Below are positions 16,715 to 23,640 of a stretch of DNA of 25,132 nucleotides, piece by piece (positions within the stretch are counted from its first letter, which is position 1; every line of letters starts with the position of its first letter). Location of the stretch: the NCBI GenBank assembly GCA_045648985.1, contig JAZROZ010000012.1:1-25132 (forward strand). The letters run 5' to 3'. The notes below the pieces were generated by a model, which ran no database searches, was not told where the DNA came from, and saw nothing but the letters and a program-made list of their open reading frames with translations. The stretch is from SIG437 sp045648985. GTDB lineage: Bacteria > Bacillota > Clostridia > UBA1381 > UBA9506. Both the position numbers and the translations under genes were made by a program.

Positions 16715-16741
16715 GGGATGTAGAAGTTTTTTCTACATCCC
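16715..16741 (+). other. Intercistronic hairpin between glgP and the GH13 gene
   Basis: GGGATGTAGAA (16715-16725) pairs perfectly over 11 bp with TTCTACATCCC (16731-16741). No T-run follows, so it is not a standard terminator. More likely it protects the 3' end of a processed glg transcript or lowers read-through into the next gene, whose ribosome site lies 13 bases further on. Confidence 0.6.
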
Positions 16742-16763
16742 TGTATGTTAAATGGAGCAGACA

Positions 16764-18563
16764 ATGAGAATTTTATATAATAGTAAAAATGAATATTTTA
16801 AATACCCGTTTGGATGTCTGAAGCAGGGCGAAAAATGCATGTTAAGGCTCGAAATACCGATTAGTTGTAATACAGAATTGGTGCGTCTGTGTATTCGCAA
16901 CGAAGAAAACTTTGAGATGTACGTTCCTTTCTTCAAGGAAAAGACAGAGGGGGCTTACGACTGCTTTTCTACAGAGTTTTCGCTGTTTTTAAAGGGGTTA
17001 TATTTCTATTATTTTAATATTAGGACTAGAGATGGTCAATTTGACCTCTTTAAGCAGGGCGATGATACAAATATTGGTGCAGGTGACTTGTGGCAGCTTA
17101 CCTGCTATGACTGTAACTACGATACACCCGAAGATTTTAAGGGCAGAGTAATGTATCAGATTTTCCCTGACCGATTTGCTAAAAACGGAGAAGTCGACAC
17201 ATATAATAAGCTGCAACCATATTATTTGCACGAAAATGTGAAAGAACATCCTGTGTTTTTGCCAAACGAAGAAGGACGAATTGTAAACAATGACTTTTTC
17301 GGCGGTAATTTAAAGGGAATAGAAGAAAAGCTTTCGTATCTTAAAGATATGGGTGTAGGCATAATCTATTTAAACCCCGTATTTATGGCATATTCAAACC
17401 ATCGCTACGATACGGCAGATTATAAGAAAGTAGACCCGCTTTTAGGCACAGACAAGGATTTTTCCTCTCTTTGCAAAAAAGCGCACGAGCTTGATATTAA
17501 AATAATTTTAGATGGTGTTTTTTCCCATACGGGAAGCAACAGTATTTATTTTGATGCAGAAAAGGTTTTTGGAAATGGTGCGGTGAGCAATCCTGATTCA
17601 CCCTATAGAGAGTGGTATCAGTTTCAGGATTATCCCACAAAATATACATCGTGGTGGGGTATAGATACACTTCCCTGTGTTAATGAACTTAATGAAAGCT
17701 ATATGGATTATGTTATAAATTCCGAAGACAGTGTTATATCACATTGGCTTAGGCTTGGCGCAGATGGTTTTCGTCTTGATGTTGCAGATGAGCTTCCTGA
17801 CGAGTTTATTAATGCTTTTCACAAAAGGCTTAAAGAAATCAATCCCGATAGCTTGCTGATAGGTGAAGTTTGGGAGGATGCATCAAATAAAATAAGCTAT
17901 AGTAAAAGAAGAAGATATTTTTCTGACAGTGAGCTTGATTCTGTAATGAACTATCCCTTTAAAGATGCGATTATAGGTTTTATTAAAAAAGAAATCACAG
18001 GCAAAGCTTTTGCTGACAGAATTATGACGATTAAAGAAAACTATCCCAAACCTGTTTTAGATTGTCTTATGAATCTTCTATCAACACATGATACTCAGAG
18101 AATCATAACGGTTCTTTCGGGAAAAGACGAGGGAATGTCTAAGATTGAAAAGGCAAATTTCAGGCTGCAGGGACAAGACCTCGAAAGAGCGCTGTCCTTA
18201 GCAAAAGTTGCAGCACTTTTACAATTCACACTTCCGGGAAATCCGTCAATATATTATGGTGATGAGATAGGAATGGAGGGTTTTGAAGACCCGTTAAACA
18301 GAGAATTCTATGAGTGGGACAATCCAAACGTTTCGCTGCAGAGCTTTTATAAAAAGCTGGCGCAACTTAAAAATGAAAACAAAGCCGTTAAACGTGGCGA
18401 TATCACATTTTTAGATTGTGGCGACAATTTCATAAAATATGCTCGTATATGTGAAGACGAAACAGTATATGTTGTTGTGTCGCATGGAGAAAAAACAGAA
18501 AAGAGTGGCAAGATTCTTTTGGAAATAGCAACTGATGATATTCATGCTGTGATTTATAAATAA
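16764..18563 (+). CDS. Cytosolic GH13 alpha-glucan hydrolase (neopullulanase/cyclomaltodextrinase-like)
   Basis: Would hydrolyse maltodextrins, or branched limit dextrins left by phosphorylase, inside the cell. It has 599 residues, with an N-terminal beta-rich domain of ~120 residues and then the catalytic barrel: VMYQIFPDRFA, LDGVFSHTG, nucleophile Asp339 in GFRLDVADE, acid Glu368 in IGEVWED, and Asp443 in STHDTQR. No signal peptide is seen, so it is intracellular. The ATG at 16764 is preferred because GGAG lies six bases before it; the ATG at 16752 has no ribosome site. As no separate glycogen-debranching gene is present here, it could fill that role. The exact bond specificity cannot be read from sequence alone. 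Confidence 0.88.
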   Translation: MRILYNSKNEYFKYPFGCLKQGEKCMLRLEIPISCNTELVRLCIRNEENFEMYVPFFKEKTEGAYDCFSTEFSLFLKGLYFYYFNIRTRDGQFDLFKQGDDTNIGAGDLWQLTCYDCNYDTPEDFKGRVMYQIFPDRFAKNGEVDTYNKLQPYYLHENVKEHPVFLPNEEGRIVNNDFFGGNLKGIEEKLSYLKDMGVGIIYLNPVFMAYSNHRYDTADYKKVDPLLGTDKDFSSLCKKAHELDIKIILDGVFSHTGSNSIYFDAEKVFGNGAVSNPDSPYREWYQFQDYPTKYTSWWGIDTLPCVNELNESYMDYVINSEDSVISHWLRLGADGFRLDVADELPDEFINAFHKRLKEINPDSLLIGEVWEDASNKISYSKRRRYFSDSELDSVMNYPFKDAIIGFIKKEITGKAFADRIMTIKENYPKPVLDCLMNLLSTHDTQRIITVLSGKDEGMSKIEKANFRLQGQDLERALSLAKVAALLQFTLPGNPSIYYGDEIGMEGFEDPLNREFYEWDNPNVSLQSFYKKLAQLKNENKAVKRGDITFLDCGDNFIKYARICEDETVYVVVSHGEKTEKSGKILLEIATDDIHAVIYK

Positions 18564-18589
18564 AAACATAAGCAACCCTTCTATGTTTT
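18563..18589 (+). terminator. Weak terminator-like hairpin at the end of the glg cluster
   Basis: AAAACATA (18563-18570) pairs with TATGTTTT (18582-18589) around an 11-base loop and starts at the stop codon. The only T-run is inside the stem, so termination is uncertain. A second stem, ACACCC/GGGTGT (18602-18607, 18626-18631), follows. The rest of the gap to the next promoter shows nothing else. Confidence 0.35.
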
Positions 18590-18676
18590 GCACATATTGC
18601 TACACCCTCTCTATTTTGATGGTGCGGGTGTGATTATATCGCATATATAAGAGAATTATATGATTAAAAAATAAAC

Positions 18677-18705
18677 TTGACGGAATATTTTAAATAATGT
18701 ATACT
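18677..18705 (+). promoter_or_regulatory. Predicted sigma-A promoter of the ROK regulator
   Basis: TTGACG at 18677-18682, a 17-bp spacer and TATACT at 18700-18705. Transcription would begin near 18712. This excludes the ATG at 18697 as a start, since it lies within the promoter, and supports the ATG at 18739. Confidence 0.7.
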
Positions 18706-18738
18706 AATATAAAAGACATTAAGAGGTTGTTAATTGAT

Positions 18739-19824
18739 ATGAAAAAAGCTACAAATTCACCTTTAATGCGTGAAAAGAATGAAAAAATTATATTATCTCT
18801 TATAAATAGAGGACCTGTTTCAAGAACTGATGTTGCAAAAAAAGCGGGACTTACAAAAGCAGCCGTTACAATAATGGTTGACGATTTGAAAAAACGAAAC
18901 GTTATTACTGAGGAAATGGGAACGTCTGATGCAGTTGGAAGAAAACCTGTTATGCTTTTTTTAAACGACAAGGCTTTTTATATGGTTGGTATAAATATAA
19001 CAAGACGCCACATTACTATGGGTATAGTAGATTTATGCGGTAATATCGTCATTAAGGATGTTCTTCCTATTGATTCTCCTGACAATTCTTTTGCAATGAT
19101 AGAGAAAACATTTAAAGAGCAGATTTTAAAAACCGAAATTGACGTCTCAAAGATATATAAGGTATCTGTTGTAACTCCTGGTCCTGTAGATGTAAAAAAA
19201 GGAATAATTTTAAATCCGCCGAATTTTAAAAAGTGGCATAATGTTTCTGTTGTGGAAAATCTCGAAAAAAGACTTGGAGCAAATGTTGTTTTAGCAAATA
19301 TTTCTTCTGCAACTGCTATAGCTGAAAAATACTTTGGAGCTGCTAAAGATGATGAAAACTTTTTAACTATACAGGCGGATGAAGGTATAGGTTCAGGAAT
19401 GGTTATTAATGATAATTTATTTAAAGGACCATGTGAATTAGGACACACTTCAATAAAATACGATGGTGTAAAATGTGAGTGTGGAAATTACGGATGTTTA
19501 GAAAAATATGCTTCAATATCAAATATTCTTGCGAAAACAAAATATATGAGCTGGCAGGAAGCGGTAGATAATGACGACGCTATTATTGAAAAGGAAGCAG
19601 AGTATTTGAGTACAGCGATAATATCTGCTAACAACATCTTTGCTTTTGATAAAATTGTATTATGTGGTGATTTAACTTACGAACCTGAAAAAATAATAAA
19701 ATTCATAGTCGAAAATCTTGAAAAAAATATGTTGTTTAATAATTTCCCGCAAATATGTGCAGGAAAAGTGAAGTCAAAACTTCTTATTGCCGCATCGATG
19801 GCAATACACCATTTTTTTACATAA
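18739..19824 (+). CDS. ROK-family transcriptional repressor (XylR/NagC type)
   Basis: A 361-residue sugar-responsive DNA-binding protein. Residues ~10-60 form a winged helix-turn-helix (VSRTDVAKKAGLTKAAVTIMVDDL). The rest is a ROK domain with GIGSGMV, the zinc-site histidine in ELGHTSI and the cysteine motif CECGNYGC (Cys246, 248, 253). The place of the catalytic aspartate of ROK kinases (normally NDANAAA) reads NISSATA, so the domain should sense a sugar rather than phosphorylate it. AAGAGG lies 12 bases before the ATG, a loose fit. It is transcribed alone and ends in a strong terminator. Its likely target is the palindrome over the next promoter, although the glg cluster upstream could also be a target. 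Confidence 0.88.
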   Translation: MKKATNSPLMREKNEKIILSLINRGPVSRTDVAKKAGLTKAAVTIMVDDLKKRNVITEEMGTSDAVGRKPVMLFLNDKAFYMVGINITRRHITMGIVDLCGNIVIKDVLPIDSPDNSFAMIEKTFKEQILKTEIDVSKIYKVSVVTPGPVDVKKGIILNPPNFKKWHNVSVVENLEKRLGANVVLANISSATAIAEKYFGAAKDDENFLTIQADEGIGSGMVINDNLFKGPCELGHTSIKYDGVKCECGNYGCLEKYASISNILAKTKYMSWQEAVDNDDAIIEKEAEYLSTAIISANNIFAFDKIVLCGDLTYEPEKIIKFIVENLEKNMLFNNFPQICAGKVKSKLLIAASMAIHHFFT

Positions 19825-19848
19825 TTAAATATAATCTTCTAACCGAGA

Positions 19849-19893
19849 GAGAGTAATCCCAATCCTGATTTTTGGATGGGGATTACTCTCTTT
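19849..19893 (+). terminator. Strong terminator after the ROK gene
   Basis: GAGAGTAATCCC (19849-19860) pairs perfectly with GGGATTACTCTC (19879-19890), extended inside by ATCC/GGAT, and is followed by TTT. The tail is short but the stem is very stable. Confidence 0.75.
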
Positions 19894-19956
19894 CAAGTTT
19901 ATGCCAATACTGGAAAATATTACACATGAATATTTTGTTTTGAACCAAAAAAACTA

Positions 19957-19985
19957 TTGACAATTAACAAATCATATAGTATAAT
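19957..19985 (+). promoter_or_regulatory. Consensus sigma-A promoter of the activase/GRE unit
   Basis: TTGACA at 19957-19962, a 17-bp spacer and TATAAT at 19980-19985, a full consensus match. The start point would be near 19992, inside the palindrome at 19991-20011, so a strong promoter under tight repression is expected. Confidence 0.85.
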
Positions 19986-19990
19986 GTTAA

Positions 19991-20011
19991 TTAGTTAAAT
20001 GTTTTAACTAA
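19991..20011. promoter_or_regulatory. Perfect 9-3-9 palindrome, predicted ROK operator
   Basis: TTAGTTAAA and TTTAACTAA are exact reverse complements around TGT. The TTAGTT...AACTAA ends resemble the xyl operator bound by XylR, a ROK repressor of Bacilli. A ROK gene lies directly upstream, and the site covers the predicted start of transcription. Confidence 0.7.
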
Positions 20012-20025
20012 TTAAGGTGATGATA

Positions 20026-20727
20026 ATGAAAATATTTAATAAAGGCTTCAATTTTGCACAGGACGGACCGGGGAACAGACTTGTATATCATTTGCAAGGG
20101 TGTAATATGCACTGTATATGGTGTTCTAACCCTGAAGGCATGAAATATAACGGCGGAAAAGAATATGACATTGAAGAAATGATAGACGAGTGTAAAAGAA
20201 GCAAGATGATGTTTTTTTCAGGTGGCGGTGTCACGTTTACAGGTGGCGAAGCAACGGTGCAATATGATGAGCTTATGAAGCTTTTGAAAAGCTTAAAAGC
20301 TGACGATATTCACACTAGCATTGAAACTAACGGAACTCACAAGAAGCTTTATGAGATGCTTTCTTATATTGATTATTTAATAATGGATTTTAAGCATTAT
20401 GATAATGAATTACATAAAAAATATACAGGAATAGGAAATGAAACAGTTAAGGAAAATTTTGAACATAACTGTAAAATAAAAAGACAGCAGCATATCAGAA
20501 TACCGTTAATTAACGGCATCAACACAGAAAATCCTGAAGGCTTTGCAAAATATTTTTCGGGATTTGATACAGAAAATACAGTTTTTGAATTTTTGCCATA
20601 CCATGAATATGGAAAAGAAAAATGGACAGAAAGCTATAAGGTTAAAAATGGTTTTGTATCAGTTGAAATGATTAATAAATTTAAAGAAACATTTATTGCA
20701 CATAACCTGAATTTAATTACAACTTAA
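20026..20727 (+). CDS. Glycyl-radical-enzyme activating enzyme (radical SAM)
   Basis: Uses S-adenosylmethionine and a [4Fe-4S] cluster to place a radical on a glycine of a partner enzyme under anaerobic conditions. It has 233 residues. The cluster motif is CX3CX2C (Cys26, Cys30, Cys33 in GCNMHCIWC), followed by the SAM-binding TGGEAT. It lacks the extra ferredoxin-like insert of the ~300-residue activases, so it resembles the short PflA form. The ATG at 20026 is preferred: AAGGTG at 20014-20019 lies six bases before it and overlaps the GTG at 20017. Its natural partner follows after 13 bases but is truncated, so the activase may have no local substrate. Confidence 0.88.
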   Translation: MKIFNKGFNFAQDGPGNRLVYHLQGCNMHCIWCSNPEGMKYNGGKEYDIEEMIDECKRSKMMFFSGGGVTFTGGEATVQYDELMKLLKSLKADDIHTSIETNGTHKKLYEMLSYIDYLIMDFKHYDNELHKKYTGIGNETVKENFEHNCKIKRQQHIRIPLINGINTENPEGFAKYFSGFDTENTVFEFLPYHEYGKEKWTESYKVKNGFVSVEMINKFKETFIAHNLNLITT

Positions 20728-20740
20728 GGAGGATTTTTTC

Positions 20741-21310
20741 ATGTACGGAATTTATAAAGCGGGCGAGCTTACACAAATGGCGAAAGCCTTATATAGAGAA
20801 GAAAGAGAAATTAAAAGACTTGACGGTTGGTTTATCGCAAAAGAAACCGAAATGAAGGCAGACGAAAAATATAAAGACTGTGCTCCTGAATTGAAAAAAG
20901 CACATCTTTTATGTGAGGTTTTAAAGGAAATGCCGCTTTTTATAAGCGATAACGCTATATTTGTAGGTACTCAAAGAGATGCTTTTGCGAAAAGCTATGC
21001 TCTCATCAACCCATCATTTACAGTTGAGGGCTTTTCGGGATATTGCGACCCTATGGCAATCTATAACGATATTGAGCCAAATGACGAGTTTACAGAAGAA
21101 CGTATTGATAAAGTACGTCAGTTTACTGCTAAATCAAAAATGGTAGAAATGCTTAACAAAACATACGGCGAAGCAGAAGACTATACAAAAGAAGTTATCT
21201 TCTTTGTTGAGCAGGTAACAGGACACGTTATCCCTGATTTCAGATTTGCTTTAAAATATGGCATTGATGCTATGATACAGAGAGTCAGCAAGAAAAAATA
21301 TTCGCGGTGA
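20741..21310 (+). pseudogene. Truncated glycyl radical enzyme (N-terminal fragment)
   Basis: The first ~180 residues resemble the N-terminus of pyruvate-formate-lyase-like glycyl radical enzymes, including the TGHVIPDFRFALKYGIDAMI segment. Such enzymes are usually near 800 residues. The thiyl-radical cysteine and the C-terminal glycine-radical box are absent from the window. The similarity stops near 21285, and the frame then runs into TGA at 21308. From the same point another frame continues as alpha-L-rhamnosidase. A good ribosome site (GGAGG) precedes the ATG, so the beginning is intact. The substrate class cannot be judged from the fragment. Deletion or assembly error are the two explanations. 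Confidence 0.8.
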
Positions 21311-23159
21311 GTTTGACTATGGTGACCAGCTCAAAGCATTCTTGAGACTGACGGTAGGCGACTTTGTTTTGGAAACTGACGATTCATGGCAGTATAAAGA
21401 AAGCCCGATTGTACATAACAACTTCTTCTCAGGTGAGATTTATGATGCTACAAGGGAAGATAAAGCTTTCTTTGAAAACGGATATATATCAAACGATTTT
21501 GCATCATTCGTAAAAGCTCCTGAGTCAAGAATTGTTCCACAACTTTGTCCCGGTGAAAAGGTTATTAGGACTATCCCCGTAAAATGCGTAAAAGAGAACA
21601 TTTACGACACGGGTGAGATTATAAGCGGTTTTGCTAAAATCAAGTTCAAGGGAACTGAGGGCGAGAAAATCGAAGTTTTCTACGCTGAAGATTATGACGG
21701 AGAAGCACTTGATTTTACTTCTGCAGCAGGCTATGTAGAATGGGATATAAACCAGATTCAGAAAGATGTATTTATTTTAGGTAAAGGTGGCGAGTATGAA
21801 TATACTCCAAGATTTATATATCACGCATACAGATATTTTGAGATTAAACATACGGAAAACGTTGAAATCTTAGATGTAGAGTCTTTGTTTGTATGTACTG
21901 CTATGGAGCAACGTGCTAAATTCAACTGCTCAAGCGAAATATTAAATGGTGTAAGAAAGATGTATTATAATACAATACTTTCAAATCTTCACGGTGCTAC
22001 ACCTCTTGACTGTCCGCACAGAGAAAGACTTCCATATACAGGTGACGGTCAGATTTCAGCAAATGCAGCAGTTACTAACTATGACGCATATCAGACATAT
22101 AAAAAGTGGATTGCTGATATTAATGATTCACAAGATGAAGTATCAGGTTTTGTGCCATTTACCGCACCATATTCAAGTGGCTGCGGTGGGCACGCATGGG
22201 GAAGTGCTGTTGTAACTGTGCCATGGCATTTCTATTTGCAGTATGGTGATAAAGAGTTCTTAAGTAAAAGTATTCCGCATATCAAAAAGTGGATTTTATA
22301 CTTAAAAGAGCGCAAGGATGAAAAAGGTCTTGTCAATCGTCATGAAGAGGGTAGTTGGAGCTTAGGCGACTGGGTTATGCCTAGTAAATATCTCTGGAGT
22401 GACCCTAAACCTGAAGCAATCAAAATTCACCCTGAGCTTGTAAATACAGCATATTACGTATATTGCGTACAAATTCTTTTGAAGATAAATGAAGCACTCG
22501 GAATAAAATCAGAGGATTGGCTCTATGATGAAATTGAGCACAGTCTTGGTGCATTGGCTGATAAGTACGTGTATAAAGACGGCGTATTCGACGAACAGGA
22601 AGCAGATGTGTTTTTATTGTATATGGGTGCTGTCAAAGGTGAAAAAGCAAAAGACACACTGAATAAACTTATCGAAAAAATCGAAAAAAGAGGGTATACA
22701 TTCAATAGCGGCTTAGTGGGAACAGAGCTTTTGTTTAAACTTTTAGACAGAGAAGACAGAAACGACGTTGCCTTTAAGATGCTGAGCACCACTGAATATC
22801 CATCATTTGGATATATGTATAAGCAGGGGGCAACAACTCTCTGGGAAACTTGGGAGGGCACCGGCGGAAAAACGCACACATCATTTAGTGCTATTGGTGC
22901 GTGGTACATCTATGGCTTAGCAGGAATCAAGCCTGACGGCGGATATAAAACATTTACCATAAGACCGCATTTTGCAGAAGAACTTTCTTTTGTTGATGCA
23001 GAGCTTGATACGGAATATGGTAAGATTAGTGTCAAATGGGAAAGAAAAGAGGAAGAAATCTCACTTTGTGTAAAAGTGCCGTTTAATACTTGCGCAAAAC
23101 TTAGGGTTTTCGGAAAAGAAACAGAACTTTATAGCGGTGAACATTGTTTTAAATACTAA
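21291..23159 (+). pseudogene. Alpha-L-rhamnosidase (GH78) lacking its N-terminus
   Basis: Would remove terminal alpha-L-rhamnose from plant glycans or glycosides. Recognisable reading starts about 21291 in a frame different from the upstream fragment (GEFDYGDQLKAFLRL). It runs through DESW-like DDSWQ, SGEIYDA, the beta-sandwich domain, and the (alpha/alpha)6 barrel with LDCPHRERLPYTGDGQ, a typical GH78 active-site block. The C-terminal beta-sandwich ends normally. GH78 enzymes usually run to 800 residues or more, so some 150-250 N-terminal residues are missing. The only start near the beginning is TTG 21342, without a ribosome site. No signal peptide remains. Expression of an active enzyme is doubtful. 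Confidence 0.82.
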
Positions 23160-23345
23160 GTTGGGATACGAGGAAGCATCAGCCTGACAAATAACAGGCA
23201 CGAAAAAAGCTTACAGTAAAATCCTGTAAGCCTCTTGCAGGTAGCGGATGAAGACGAGGCGTGATAAAACAATCCTGTGAATTGTTTTATAGCCGAGAGT
23301 CCCTTCCAAAGAATACGAGCCTATGGCGAAGTATGATTTGAACTT
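23160..23345. other. Gene-free structured stretch with three or more perfect hairpins
   Basis: No credible gene is seen. The hairpins are GCCTG/CAGGC (23182-23186, 23195-23199), GCTTACAG/CTGTAAGC (23209-23216, 23224-23231) and a perfect 10-bp ATAAAACAAT/ATTGTTTTAT (23264-23273, 23281-23290). On the minus strand the second hairpin is followed by six T and would be a good terminator for leftward transcription. ATACGAG occurs twice. It does not match 6S RNA, tmRNA, RNase P RNA, SRP RNA or a cobalamin riboswitch as far as I can recall them. It may be an undescribed small RNA or a dispersed repeat. Confidence 0.5.
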
Positions 23346-23363
23346 GGTAAGAAGAAAAAGAAA

Positions 23364-23402
23364 AGAGCTTGCAAGATGTAAATCTCGTAAGCTCTTTTTT
23401 TT
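23364..23402. terminator. Bidirectional terminator, probably of the original tRNA-Leu
   Basis: AAGAGCTTGCAAGAT (23364-23378) pairs with ATCTCGTAAGCTCTT (23383-23397), with one mismatch and one wobble. On the plus strand it is followed by eight T. On the minus strand it begins just after the tRNA CCA end and is followed by a T-rich tail, as expected for the terminator of a leftward tRNA gene. Confidence 0.82.
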
Positions 23403-23404
23403 GG

Positions 23405-23455
23405 TGGTGCGGCTGAAGGGACTTGAACCCCCACGTCATTGACACTAGATCCTAA
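23405..23455 (-). pseudogene. 3' half of tRNA-Leu (UAG), probable attachment site
   Basis: Read on the minus strand, the piece begins in the anticodon loop (TTAGGA, anticodon TAG). It continues through the anticodon-stem 3' strand CTAG, the long class II variable arm GTCAATGAC, the T arm with GGGGGTTCAAGTCCC, and the acceptor 3' strand CAGCCGC-ACCA. No 5' half follows at higher positions: the bases before the loop (AACC) cannot pair with the stem. A second CCA directly follows the first (CCACCA). A 3' tRNA piece that stops in the anticodon loop is the classic remnant left by a tyrosine integrase. The flank at higher coordinates would be the inserted element. Confidence 0.82.
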
Positions 23456-23462
23456 TGGTTAC

Positions 23463-23508
23463 ATAGCATATGTGAAAGAATTGTATTTCTTCTGCATATG
23501 CTATTTTT
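23463..23508 (+). terminator. Terminator-like hairpin just inside the presumed island
   Basis: ATAGCATATG and CATATGCTAT form the arms of a long imperfect hairpin with an inner AAGAA/TTCTT part, followed by TTTTTATT. It may shield the first island gene from outside transcription. The remaining bases up to the promoter at 23581 show nothing definite. Confidence 0.55.
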
Positions 23509-23580
23509 ATTAAAATGACAAAAGTGTAATGCAGCAACAAATATTCCCTGCAAAAAATGTGATAAAATTTATAATATTCG

Positions 23581-23609
23581 TTGCATTTTATGAAAATATG
23601 TGATATAAT
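23581..23609 (+). promoter_or_regulatory. Predicted sigma-A promoter of the DUF4143 ATPase
   Basis: TTGCAT at 23581-23586, a 17-bp spacer and TATAAT at 23604-23609. The 8-mer ATGTGATA occurs at 23558 and again at 23598, across the -10 region, and might be a regulator site. Confidence 0.65.
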
Positions 23610-23640
23610 AACACCATAATAAGAATTTGGAGGATGCTCT

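Noticed and set aside
18697..18738. Upstream ATG that would extend the ROK regulator by 14 residues
   Set aside because: This ATG lies within the predicted promoter, overlapping its spacer and -10 box, and would not be transcribed.
18978..19448. 156-residue open frame on the minus strand inside the ROK gene
   Set aside because: The plus-strand ROK protein has clear motifs over the same bases. The reverse frame has none.
22523..22909. 128-residue open frame on the minus strand inside the rhamnosidase
   Set aside because: It lies fully within the GH78 catalytic domain coding region and has no ribosome site or motif of its own.
23160..23345. Riboswitch, 6S RNA, tmRNA or RNase P RNA in the structured intergenic stretch
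   Set aside because: None of the conserved segments I know for these RNAs is present, so no family name is given.
23364..23402. Resemblance between the terminators at 6962 and 23364 (both built on GAGCTTGCA) as a possible mobile repeat
   Set aside because: The likeness is limited to the stem. Stem sequences of terminators often recur within a genome, so two copies are not enough to claim a repeat family.
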